From assembly GCA_029449235.1 (NCBI GenBank), contig JANATG010000004.1, forward strand, positions 1,550,001-1,614,000: a stretch of DNA of 64,000 nt. Direction: 5' to 3'. Below the pieces are notes generated by a model. The model had not been told where the DNA came from, made no database searches, and was given only the letters and a program-made list of their open reading frames with translations. Below, in pieces: positions 10,441-21,200 of the stretch. The translations under genes were made by a program, and so were the position numbers. This DNA comes from Linnemannia schmuckeri (taxonomy: Eukaryota > Mortierellomycota > Mortierellomycetes > Mortierellales > Mortierellaceae). Positions within the stretch are counted from its first letter, which is position 1. Each line of letters starts with the position of its first letter.

Positions 10441-13400
10441 TCACTTTACTTTCAATTTGAGGGTCAAGATCTCGAAAGCGTGTAAGATGATCCAGCCCGA
10501 GGCACGTTCGCACCTGTTAAACTCAACGGGCTCGCCATCATCCTCGAGAATGTTGCATCGTACAACACTCTGGATATTGAGGGGGCTATTCATATGAGAG
10601 ACACCGATATACATGTTAATTGGCATATTCTCGTCAATCAGCAGAACAACTAACGAGTCAGTTGAAGCGAGCGTAGTTGTTACCTCTTCAATTTGAATTG
10701 AGCGCGTCCGCCAAAAGCCTCATGGAGACGGATGACGATGTGATCGGAATCCTCTGCTCGCTTGATCGTATCTAGGATCACGTTCTTTGCACCCTCAATT
10801 TCAAAGTACGAGATAGGCTTGTGGTCCTTCAGCGAGTTCTTCGCAATCGAACTAAGGAATTGAAGTGTGAGATATAGTGTTAATTAACGAGCTGCCCAAG
10901 TTCGCGACGAGATGGCATTGAAACAAAGAATAAACTTACTGGACGACCATGGGAACATTGAATTGGTACGATTGTCGAACGACGTTCGATTCGTGGAAGG
11001 TGCCTTTGTGAGGCAACACCGCAAACGCAAACTCGTGATGACCTACAATCCCATTGTATCAACAATATCAACATTTACGAGGCATAAATACGCGTCTTTT
11101 GATTATCAGCAAATCATATATCAATACTTGAAAGTAGCAATGGCCTACCCATATCACAGTTCAGATCGGGCGCCTTGGGAGAACGCAACAGCGATAGGCG
11201 CATGACGTTTCCGTGGCAAGAGTATCCAAACTTGCAATCGTTCAAAAGGGCGACACCATAGCCGTGCTCTGAAAGATCAGCAAACTTGTGGCCGCACACT
11301 TCAAACTTGGCATAGTCTTGGCTCGTGTTGTAAGTGGTTGGGCGCTGGATGACTCCAAACTGCGAGTCGTAAGTGGCAAAGTCCGAGATAATGTCCCATG
11401 TAAACTCGACTTTCTATTAACACGAGAAAACAGGTAGCCATGAGAACGACGTTGGAAAACAGATCTCAGCAATGGCCATAATGTACCAATGGAGATAGCA
11501 GGGCGACATACCAGGAGTTTGCGGTTCTCGTGCCAGTCAGCTTCCATGTGAAACTCCAAGCGAGGAGAAGCGGCAGTCAAGACAATGGTCTGAGAAGCAG
11601 AGCTGTGGTCGGTCAACTTATGCTCAACAATGATAGTTGCTCTCAGGGGTCCAACTTCACCGATTCTGGCCTTGCCAGGTCCGGCAGGTTTACCGGTGTT
11701 GAGATGATACATCTCGACATCCCAGGCCTCCCAGTACAGGGGTACATCCTCATAGAGCTTGAGCTGGTTGCCAGCCTGTCCCTCGGGGATCAGCTCACGC
11801 GTCTCATGTTTGTCATAAAGACTGACAAGGTGGCCCTGCTGATTGAACTTCGCGATGATAAAGTCGTTGCCCAAAATAAGCTCCTGGCCGTGTGAAATCG
11901 CTGTGATACGACCATGCGAATGAATAGTTGTGTTAGCAAATAGCTTACTGTTATCGAAAGTCGGGCAGCAACTGAGGAAGTTAAGATGATCACCTTGAAC
12001 ACGGCTTGTCTCCGACTTGGAATCTGTAATGTCTCTGTACTCGAACGCGCCATTATCGACTATACAAAGAAAGAAAACCGAGGCAAGAACAGCGTTGGCA
12101 TTTCGTCGTGTGAGAGTTAAAAGCACAAGGCATTGACAAAGCGTTTTCATACCTCGGGCATATCCAGTGTTCTTGTCGGCAGAATACTGCTGAAGATTGT
12201 CACCTGTCTTGGCAGGGATCTCAATGATCTCAGTCCGGCCCCATCCTAAGGAATTGAAGGCAACAAAGCTGTCATCGGAGCCATTTCCCGATGGCTTGGA
12301 CTGGTACAGGTGGCGAAGACTCTCTTCCAATATGCGCTTGGCTAACATTATATTTCGGGAAAGAATCAGTCAGAGTCGCTTCGTTGACTGACGCACGCTG
12401 TAAAATTGGTAGCGCAAATAGGCTCATGCGAACCTTTGGTTTCGATGTCTTTGTAGATAGCGCGAGCATCGATGTTTGCCAGTTCGATAGCTGACCCCGG
12501 GAGGATATCGTGAAATTGGTTCCTAGACACCCGAACAGCATGAAATGAGTGAATATTATCTCCTGCACGATTAAGTAGAACAGCAAGTAGACACAAGCGC
12601 TGTAAGCACCTACAAGAGCAAATCTTTCCAAAGAAGATCGAGGTCTGCCTTCGGGTAAGCATAGTCGCGACCGAGACTCATGCAAAGCGTGGTCGCAATC
12701 TCGACATCGCGGAGCAAAAACTCGAGCTTGCGGTTGTATCTCTTAGTGGCAGCCTGCGAGGTGTATGTTCCACGGTGAAGCTCAAAGTACAGTTCTCCTT
12801 TCCACTCCTGAAGACCCTTCGCCTTCTTTTCAACACTCTCAAAGAAGGCCTCAGCGCCTCCCATGTCACATCGAGGAAGGCCATCCTAGAATATGACACC
12901 ACACAGAACAGTTTTAGCAAAAAACCTTTACCCATATCAAACACCTTGTCATAACCATAATCATGTACGTACAATGTCCTTCATGCGACGGAGACGCTCC
13001 AGCATGGCTCTCTGGGGTCCTCCACCCCCGTCACCGTTTCCATAAGGCAAGAGACTTTGGTTGCTGAATGCGAGATCTCGGTTGTTCTTGATGCTATTGT
13101 TGCTCATAGTGAAGGTTTATGGCTGTTAGCAATCAAAACAGTGAAGGCAAACAAGCGAACCTGTGGTCAAGTCAATATTGCTCAGTTTGTACCTTCGAAC
13201 CATGTCTGCGACATCAGCCTGGGCGGTGTAACTATTGTTCGCAAAAGAATTAGAGGCGAGAACGGTTGCTATTCATACACTGCAGCTGTAATATTGAACA
13301 GCAAGCACATAGGTACTTACGTTTCACAAGGAGCCATGTGTGTGAGGATCTTGGTACCATCCAGTCCGACCCAAGTGAAAGTGGTGTTTGGAAACTGCGA

Positions 13401-15311
13401 CAACAATAGTTTAGTGGTCATATTTAGTCAAGTTAGCCGCCAGTGGGAATTGGTACTCAATATGCAGGTCTTGACGAGTACCTTATTGATGTTATTCCAC
13501 GAAAGTTTCTGAGTGAAAAAGTATTGCGCTCCTGCCTGTTTCACAATTTGCGGGAGCTAAATTTCATTGAACAAAAAAAATAATCTACCAGTGAGTTAAC
13601 ATTATAACACGAACGCATACAGCTTTCACCTCTCTCAAAGCTACCTGGGCGGAGTATCCAAACGTGTCAGGGAGCCAAAAGATCTTGCATCGTGCCCCAA
13701 AGTTCTTCTCGTAGTATCGCTGTCCATAGAGGAACTGGCGGCAGAGAGCCTCTCCACTTGGAAGGTTACAGTCCATTTCGACCCAAGTGGATCCAATCAC
13801 CTGGAACTGCCCCTTCTTGGACGCCTCTTTAATCTCCTGAAACAACTTTGGGTAGTCATGTGAGAGCCATTCCAGCTGCTGTGCCTGGGAGCATACAAAG
13901 ACATACTCCGGGTAGTCCTCCATGAGTCTAAGTTGTGTCGACCAGCTTCGCGCAGTCTTGCGACGTGTCTCCGCATATGGCCTAAAAGTGATACAGTATG
14001 TCAACATAAAGTGTGAATTGCATGGCCACCACGTCAAGGACATTTACAAATAAGAAACAAGCTCGAGGTCATCTTACCATAGCCAGGCAGTGTCAATGTG
14101 GCTATAAGCAGAAGTAGTGAAGAAGAGGTAATGCGCTGTAAGAAGGACGTACACACATAAATGGCACTGCGCCCACTGCCTTTGATCTTTACGCACCAGT
14201 TACCGACAGCAGTGATGCGGTGGGCATCAGGAGCGGTCTTCTTCGACAGGAACTCGTGGGAAATCTTGAGGCACTTTTTGAGCGAGGCATCAAGATCGTC
14301 CTGGTCGTAGGTGTCGATCACCTGGTTGATGGTATAGAGGGCCTCCTGTCCGCGTGCCGTCTCGTTGGGGAGTTCGTTCGCCATACCCGTAATGACCTGC
14401 ATATCGTAAAAGAGCTGCCATGCCGCATGGTTGGGGACCGCAAGTTCAACTGATATTGGATCAAGAAACAGTATCTGTATACCGTTAGCGCAACGCCATA
14501 CAGCGGTTCAATCCGTTTTTTTCTTTACACATAAGAGCTTCAAGGATTACCTTGAGAGAGGCAGAAGGTCCTGTTGTCCTCGGGTGGATTGATGAGGCCG
14601 TTCTTGCCAGCGCCAAACATGCCATTGCAAGCCATCTCGATCCACAAGTCGATAACTTCTCCACCCTTAGCCTCCTTGAGCAGTGTGTACTCGACTCTTC
14701 GGTCATTGCCCTCTAGTTGATTTCAGGAGGAAGTGTGTTTAGTATTGTTAGCGCACGAAAACGGCAAGCGCACTAACAGCAGACATCCAAAGCAAAATCG
14801 TAGTTTTCTTACGGTCGCCGGTGAGACCTTGCCGGGGAATGCCATCTGTCGACCAAATCATGGCCTCACTGCTCGAGTCCCAGATTAGTTCAACGTGCTC
14901 ACCAGCCCAATCTTTGGGTACTGTGATCTTTAACTTGAACCAATGTGTGCTCTAAGGATGATAAAATGATCAAATCGACCTCTAGGTCATTTTTCTTCTT
15001 ACGATGCGCTTCATCTAGCTCACAAGGTTCTCGAATAAAACAAAGGAGAAAAGCTCCGTTCTTACCCAGCTTGGACCATAGGATGTTCCGGTGGAAGTTT
15101 GACGGAAGGACTTTTTGATAGCCTTCTCGAAGGGAATTCTCTTGAGATCTGGAACAGAGTAAACAGACAGCTCTACAGCCTCGGAGGAGCGCTTCGAGTA
15201 GAGCTTTGAGTAGAGATTAATGTCGGTGTAAAATTCTGTAGAAACAAACTTGTTGGCCCTGTCCAGAGTGATTGACCGAAGGAACCTCGGTTGGGCTGAA
15301 AGGGTCGCCAT
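10441..15311 (-). CDS. AMS1: GH38 alpha-mannosidase (vacuolar/cytosolic Ams1 type)
   Basis: Class II (GH38) alpha-mannosidase trimming free oligomannosides. It has no signal peptide (starts [14 protein letters not shown]), like yeast Ams1, which reaches the vacuole by the Cvt/autophagy route. About 18 short exons. Well-placed ones: 15311-15066, about 14951-14812, 14712-14551, 14474-14197, a 24-nt micro-exon 14101-14078, 13981-13645, 13556-13482 and 13394-13321; the last ends with the stop at 10443-10441. Catalytic features: zinc/active-site motif [17 protein letters not shown] across three exons, then [15 protein letters not shown] containing the family nucleophile Asp context, the GHGDGGGG-like [17 protein letters not shown] block, and [10 protein letters not shown]. 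The C-terminal beta domains follow ([67 protein letters not shown]). About 1,050 aa by estimate. Exon boundaries between 13250 and 12900 are uncertain. Confidence 0.92.
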
Positions 15312-16029
15312 ATTCGTCGTCGGAGTTGTTTGTTTCTTGTTGTTTGGTTTTTTGAATGTCGAATGGGGGAAGTTGGACAGACAATGGATGTGAAATGGAA
15401 TACAGAAAATAAAGAAAAAAAAAAAAAAAAAAAAAAAAAAGGCAGGGCAATGAGGGGAAGAGAAAAGAGGCTCAGTCTCTCAGTGGTCCATTTCTCCCTT
15501 TGCTAGCCTTTTGTCGAAGCTGATGGCGGAGGTTGTTCACACGGAGAATGATTCTCACGCTTTTTTCATCACACAAATTGCATGAACGATATAGGGGGTC
15601 ATGGCGGTCCTAGCGCATCCACCGCCCACTTGCATGACATGCAAGTACTAAAGTACCATCCCCGAGGTACCTGCTAGATTCCAGATGAACGCGCTCAACT
15701 CTGCTCGTCTTCTTACAACGCAGCGTGAATGATAGATAGGCAGATAGAGAGAGATAGCCTACCTGGCTGCATTGACCGGGCGGATCAAGTCCGCGTAACA
15801 AGTGAGACAAGACACGTAACATTACGCCAGAATGTCTCTGTTTCTCTGAAAGATTAGTTCAACCTTTTTTTTTCTTTTCTTCGTCATGGCTTACATTGCA
15901 TATCCATGGTAGGTTGTAGTTGGCATCGGCTTGCTTTGCTACTCGCATCTTTCCTTTTTTTCCTTTTCTTCTCATGTTCATGATTCTCTTATTCATACCC
16001 TTCTAATATCCGTCGCGTCTTACCCCAAC
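15312..16029. other. Divergent promoter region, alpha-mannosidase / phosphate permease
   Basis: About 720 bp between two divergent starts. It holds an A26 run at 15415-15440 and, just before the permease, a T/C-rich stretch (about 15940-16010). I saw no CACGTG (Pho4-type) palindrome. Confidence 0.6.
15415..15440. repeat. A26 homopolymer
   Basis: Uninterrupted A-run about 105 bp upstream of the alpha-mannosidase start, i.e. a T-run in its own promoter or leader sense. Confidence 0.85.
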
Positions 16030-17859
16030 ATGACTCCACCACTAGACACATCTACTTACTTTCACTCAACCTATGACATCCACTATCCAGTCACTCTCAA
16101 AATACACAACCAACAACAACAACACCTACAACAACAGCAACAACCTCAAAACCAATCCACTATACGCGCCCTCGTTGACAAATCAGTCCTTCTCGTCAAC
16201 AACGCCTACGACCTCATCCTCCTCAACCTCGTCGTCCCCCTCCTCAGCCTCATCTATTTCAAACACTCCGCCAGTCCCCCCCTCCCCACAGGCTCAACCA
16301 TTCATCCCACAGCCGCCAATACCGTTTCTTTCAGCACTCTGATCGGTCAGCTCTTCTTTGGATACCTGGGTGGCGCCTATGGTCGTCACAAGTTTTATAG
16401 CCTCGACCTCATGATCATCATTTTCGGGACCCTCTTTTGTGCACTATCGAATGGCGGTGGAGGAGGATTTGATGGTGCCGAAGGAGGAGGTGGAGGTGGT
16501 GGTACGGCGGTGATTCAATACCTCACCTTTTGGCGGTTCGTCCTTGCCTTTGGGGTCGGAGGCGATTATCCCATCTCGGCAACCGTGCCCTCGGAGCAAG
16601 CTGTAAAGAGTCGTCGACGTGGTGGGCAATTGATTGCGATATTGACGTCGATTCAAGGGCTCGGCAACTTAGTGGCCTCCATGGCGACCCTTATGGTGTT
16701 GATCCGCTTCCGGGCTATGATTGTTGACGATGATGGTGCTAATATGGATATGGTCTGGAGGACTTGTATCACTGTAGGATGTCTTCCTGCTCTGTCGACG
16801 GCTCTTATTCGATTCACCATGCCCGCTGCTGCCAATGCATCTGAATCTGGACCTAGAGTGGATCCTCAGAATCAACTTGATGCTGATCTTAATGTTCTTT
16901 CCTCGGATATGGTGGTAGACAAGGGCGAAATGGAGAATAACATGTCCTCTGCGCCCAACTTCAGTCATCCTTCGCCAATATCGCAATCAGCTTCAGCCTC
17001 CGCACCATTCCCAGAGTTTCCGTCTCCTTCCAAAGTCCTCCAGAGACGCGCACACACCACCCGCGTTTTTCGTGAATACTGCTCCCAATGGAAGAACCTC
17101 AAGGTCCTAATCGGCACTTCTCTCTCCTGGTTCCTCCTCGACATTGCATTCCGCAGCATATCCCTCAACCAATCCTACCTTTTCGACATCCTCGGCATGA
17201 CCTACTCTTCTAACAACCCTCAAGTTCCTATCGACAGTACCACCATCGGCAACAAGACCACACTCTACCGCCACCTATGGATGACCACTCTCGGAAACCT
17301 CACTATCTCTCTCCTGGGGATCGTACCCGGCTACTGGTTCGCCATTTTTTCGGTCGAAAAGATTCATCGTAAACGAGCACAGTTCTTGGGGTTTGCCCTG
17401 TTATTGTTTTTCTTTACTTTGCTCTCGACGGCGTTCCATCAATTGAAGGCTATCGTCCCGCTATTCATTACGACATTCACACTTTCACAATTCTTTTCAA
17501 ACCTCACCTCCTCAACTCCATTCGTTATCCCTGGAGAAATGTTCCCGACGCGTGTACGCACAACTGCCCATGGTATCTCGGCAGGGTTTGGGAAAGTCGG
17601 TGCGGTTCTGGCGACGTTGATGTTTAACCGACTGGTAGAGATGGACAGTCCCTTAAGCGACCTTTCTAAGGGTACTACTGTTGGAGCTGTGTTTGGGGTG
17701 GTGGTGATGACTGTTGGGTTTCTGATGGTTGTGTTCGTCTTCCCCAGAGGCACTCGACGATTGTTGTCGTCCAAGCTTACATGGTCTCGCCGTAGTAATA
17801 GTGGCGGTGAAAGCAGAGGAAGCAGGGTTTTTCATCGTTCTCCTGAGATCGATGTCTAG
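16030..17859 (+). CDS. Phosphate:H+ symporter-like MFS permease (Pho84 family)
   Basis: Plasma-membrane major facilitator of the phosphate:H+ symporter group. Single exon, 609 aa from the ATG at 16030 (MTPPLDTST); the frame is open back to 15931, but the extra 33 residues come from a T/C-rich leader. Family signatures: AYDLILLNLV in TM1, GQLFFGYLGGAYGRHKFY (MFS motif A), FRFVLAFGVGGDYPISATVPSE in TM4, SWFLLDIAFRSISLNQSYLFDILG in TM7 with the conserved Asp, and IPGEMFPTRVRTTAHGISAGFGKVGA in TM11 with the conserved Lys. Oddities: a Gln-rich N-terminal tract, a Gly-rich insertion between TM3 and TM4 (two poly-Gly runs), and Arg-Ser where the family usually has Tyr-Gly after DIAF. It may therefore be a diverged paralogue or sensor rather than the main transporter. 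Phosphate is inferred from family only. Confidence 0.82.
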   Translation: MTPPLDTSTYFHSTYDIHYPVTLKIHNQQQQHLQQQQQPQNQSTIRALVDKSVLLVNNAYDLILLNLVVPLLSLIYFKHSASPPLPTGSTIHPTAANTVSFSTLIGQLFFGYLGGAYGRHKFYSLDLMIIIFGTLFCALSNGGGGGFDGAEGGGGGGGTAVIQYLTFWRFVLAFGVGGDYPISATVPSEQAVKSRRRGGQLIAILTSIQGLGNLVASMATLMVLIRFRAMIVDDDGANMDMVWRTCITVGCLPALSTALIRFTMPAAANASESGPRVDPQNQLDADLNVLSSDMVVDKGEMENNMSSAPNFSHPSPISQSASASAPFPEFPSPSKVLQRRAHTTRVFREYCSQWKNLKVLIGTSLSWFLLDIAFRSISLNQSYLFDILGMTYSSNNPQVPIDSTTIGNKTTLYRHLWMTTLGNLTISLLGIVPGYWFAIFSVEKIHRKRAQFLGFALLLFFFTLLSTAFHQLKAIVPLFITTFTLSQFFSNLTSSTPFVIPGEMFPTRVRTTAHGISAGFGKVGAVLATLMFNRLVEMDSPLSDLSKGTTVGAVFGVVVMTVGFLMVVFVFPRGTRRLLSSKLTWSRRSNSGGESRGSRVFHRSPEIDV

Positions 17860-18210
17860 GAGAATTATCATATTCTATTTTCTAATTTGACCCGATCGAT
17901 CTTTTGCATGAAGTGAAATTAAAAAAAGAAAAAAAAGAAAAAAAAGACAGCTTTGTCACCTCTTCTGTTTCTTATGCCAAAAATACACCTGCAATAGCAA
18001 CAGTATTATTGTTGTGAAGTGACACTATGGAATTACAAAGTTGGACTAGGAACTAAAGCAAGATGATTATTTATTCAAGAGGGGGATATTTTGCTATTAC
18101 AAGGAAGCAGATAAAAGGATATGACATGAAAAAAGAGGAAGGGGAGACATGAGGGTTGATGGAATAAAACTACATTCTTATTCTACGGAACTCAACAATT
18201 GTGTTGTTTT
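17860..18210. other. Convergent 3' intergenic spacer
   Basis: About 350 bp between the convergent permease and giant-repeat genes. It is A-rich (interrupted A-runs around 17920-17946) and holds only probable 3' ends of both transcripts. Confidence 0.6.
18070..18075 (-). terminator. Possible polyadenylation signal AATAAA for the giant repeat gene
   Basis: TTTATT on the + strand reads AATAAA on the minus strand, about 135 nt downstream of the minus-strand stop at 18211. This is a sequence match only; fungal poly(A) signals are loose. Confidence 0.3.
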
Positions 18211-21200
18211 TTACAGAGTAAAGTTGATGTTCTTGAGGGCATTGGCGAGGATGGGCAAGAGGTTCTGGAAAATAACGGCAGGAACTCCATTGAGGGCATC
18301 CTCCAACCAGGGCATGGGCTGACCCGAGGAAGTCAACATCCTGAACTTGAAGTTGAAATTCGAGGGGTTGAACAACGAGGCGATGATGGTGAAGAACTCT
18401 AAGAAGCTGAACTTCAACGAGGCGTTCAAGTTGATGCGATTGTTGCCGCCTGACTGGAGGCCGTTGTTGAGGTGGATGGGGCCACCAATGTTGGTGATCT
18501 CGATGACCTGGACGCCCTTGGTCATGACCGAGATATCCAGCGAGCCCATGTCGACCTGGAGAGGTCCCTTGTTGACAAAAGCCGCGGCAAAGTCAATGCC
18601 GAAGGGAGTCAAGTGCAACTTGAGGGCATCCAGGGGCAAGCTGATGGGCGACCAGAGAGTGACCTCAGGAGGAGTGATGGTCAACTGGTTCAGGACGGTG
18701 AACTCGCCGAGGGTAATGCCGCCCAAGGTGACATCCTGGAGGGCGTTCTTCCAGGTGAGGGCGTTAGGGAGAATGCCCTCCATGGCGGTGCTGAAGGCAG
18801 GCTGAATGACCTGAATGTTGGCGCCCAAGGCCCAAGGAGAGCCGTTGAGGCTCATCGAGGTGGCCTGGATGGCAAGGAAGGGGTTGCGCTTGTACTTGCC
18901 CTGGAGGGAGATGGGGAAGTTCATCTTGAGTGGGATACCGCCCAAGGGGATACCGGGTACGACAATCGTGGCCTGGATGCCGGTCGTTGTCAAGACGGTG
19001 TTCATGTCGTTGACGTGGAGAGGGTTGTGGGCGTTAATGTAGGCCTGGGCCTTCTGGAAGACGGCGTCCATCTGGATTCCGAGGCGAACCTTTCCAGCAA
19101 TGTCATAGGCCTGGCCGGCAGAGGCACCAAAGGCGATGCTGTTGACGATGACCTCACCGGGGATCTTGCTGACCTGGGTGAATAGCAACTGGGAGAGGGG
19201 GGTCGACATCAAGCCAAGGACGGTGCCAGCAGCAGGCTGGAAGGGAAGAGCCAAGGTTAAATCAACATTGCCATTCTTGAGTGACAAGTTGTTGATCACA
19301 GGATTGACAAGACCAATGCCAACAACAGAGACCTTAGCGGTGATGTAGGGCATATCAACCGAGATCTTGGAACCAATGCCACCAATCGAGGCTCCGACAG
19401 CGATCGAGAGATCTTTGGGACCAGGAGCGCTGATGTCCAACTTAGTGATGCTGAAGGAAGGAGCAGCACCGCCGGGGAGGGTGGCGTTACCGCCGCCAAC
19501 GATGCCAGTCAACTGCTTGATGTAAGGAGCAAGAGGAACAGAGACCTTGATCTTGTCCAGGATGTGGAAGGTGTTGCTGGCGCTGCCTCCGAAGGCAATG
19601 TTGGAGACGACCAAGTTGACGTTCTGAGAGGTGCCCTTGCCCATAATCTCGTCAGCAATGGCAGCAACCTTGGTCTGAATATCCGAGCCACTGGCAAGGT
19701 TAACAAGAGCGTTGGCCTTGAGGGCGACTTGGTTGTTGCCAGAGGAAAGAGAAATACCGGGAACAGAGACGGTGGCCAAGGGGGTGGTGTCCAAGAAGGC
19801 ACTGACGCTGACATAGTTGAGCAACAACTTGGCGTCGAACTGGTAGCCAAGGAGGGCAATGGCAACATCGGCACCGATGCTGGGAGGGTTCTTCATGTTG
19901 ATGTCGGCACTCTCGAGCGAAAGCTTATCCAAGATCGAGGTGGCGTTTCCGGCACCGCCAGCAGGGGCGAGCGAGAGGACCTTGGAGATTGGAATGGGGA
20001 TCTGGACTCCTTGGAGGATAGTGTAGACGTTGCCTTCACTGGGACCGAAGCCAATATTCGAGATGGTTACGGTACCCTGAGGAACCTGGCCGGCAATGAC
20101 AGCATTGACAAGACCAGCAACAAGAGCCTGGGCGTTCTCAGACTCCTGGAGGGTAACATCGACGTGGGTGCCAATGGTCAAGGCAGTGCCACTGGTTCCG
20201 AGCACGATCTTCGGGATACCAACCTTGGCCAAGGGAACACTGTTGACAGCAACGCTCAATCCGACATATCCAACGCTCAACTGGGCGGGGAGGGTCAAGT
20301 TCTGGATGGCAATGTTGGCATCGACACCGATGTTGGGTGCCTGGTTCAAGTCAATGGCAAGTCCCGAAAGACCGACACCGTTCAACAAGGAGCCAGCGCC
20401 GCCGAGCATGCCGCCGATCTTGGCAATGTAGGGCGAGATGTCGATAGGGATGGCAAGACCCTGCAAGATGGTGAAGACGTTAGTAGCGGAGCCACCAAAG
20501 ACGGCACCAGAGAGGACAAGCTTGGTAGCGGGCAAGGTCTGGTTGTTGAGGATACCACCAATCAATCCAGAGATGGCTTGGGACAACTCGGGGCTGCTGA
20601 TGAGGTCGACGTTGATCTTGGCCTTCAAAGCCAAGTCAGTGCCAGAGGGAGCCAAGGAGAACTGGGGGATGGCAACCTTGGCGAGAGGGATGGTGTTGAT
20701 GCCAATGTTGGCGCCGACATAGTTGAGCTTGATCTGGGCGGGGAGTGAAATGTTCTTGACGAGAATACCGGCATCGATACCAACGACCTGGGGTGAGTTC
20801 AAGTCCAGCGCCAAGTTCGAGATGGCAACGCGGTCCAAGAGGGATCCTTGGCCACCGATCAAAGCAGGGAGCTTGTTAATCATCGAGGTGACATCAACGG
20901 GGATGATAACACCCTGCAAGAAAGTGAACACGTTGGTGGCCGACGCACCAAAGACGGCACCAGAGAGGACAAGCTTGGTAGCGGGCAAAGTCTGGTTGCC
21001 TAGGATGGCACCAACCAAACCACCAATGGTCTGGGTAAGAGCAGGGCTGCTGATGAGGTCAACGTTGACGTGAACCTTCAAGGCCAAGTCAGCTCCCTGG
21101 GGAGCAAAAGTGAACTGGGGGACGGAAACCTTCGCGAGAGGGACGGCGTTGATGGCAACGTCGGCACCAACGTAGTTGAGCTCGATCTGGGCAGGGAGCG

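Noticed and set aside
19564..20748. Long + strand ORF (394 codons), and several of 230-300 codons, opposite the giant repeat gene
   Set aside because: They are antisense shadows: the repeat gene's strong codon bias and lack of certain codons keep the opposite frames open. Their translations are Asp/Gly/Val-rich without any domain and repeat with the same 151-codon period.
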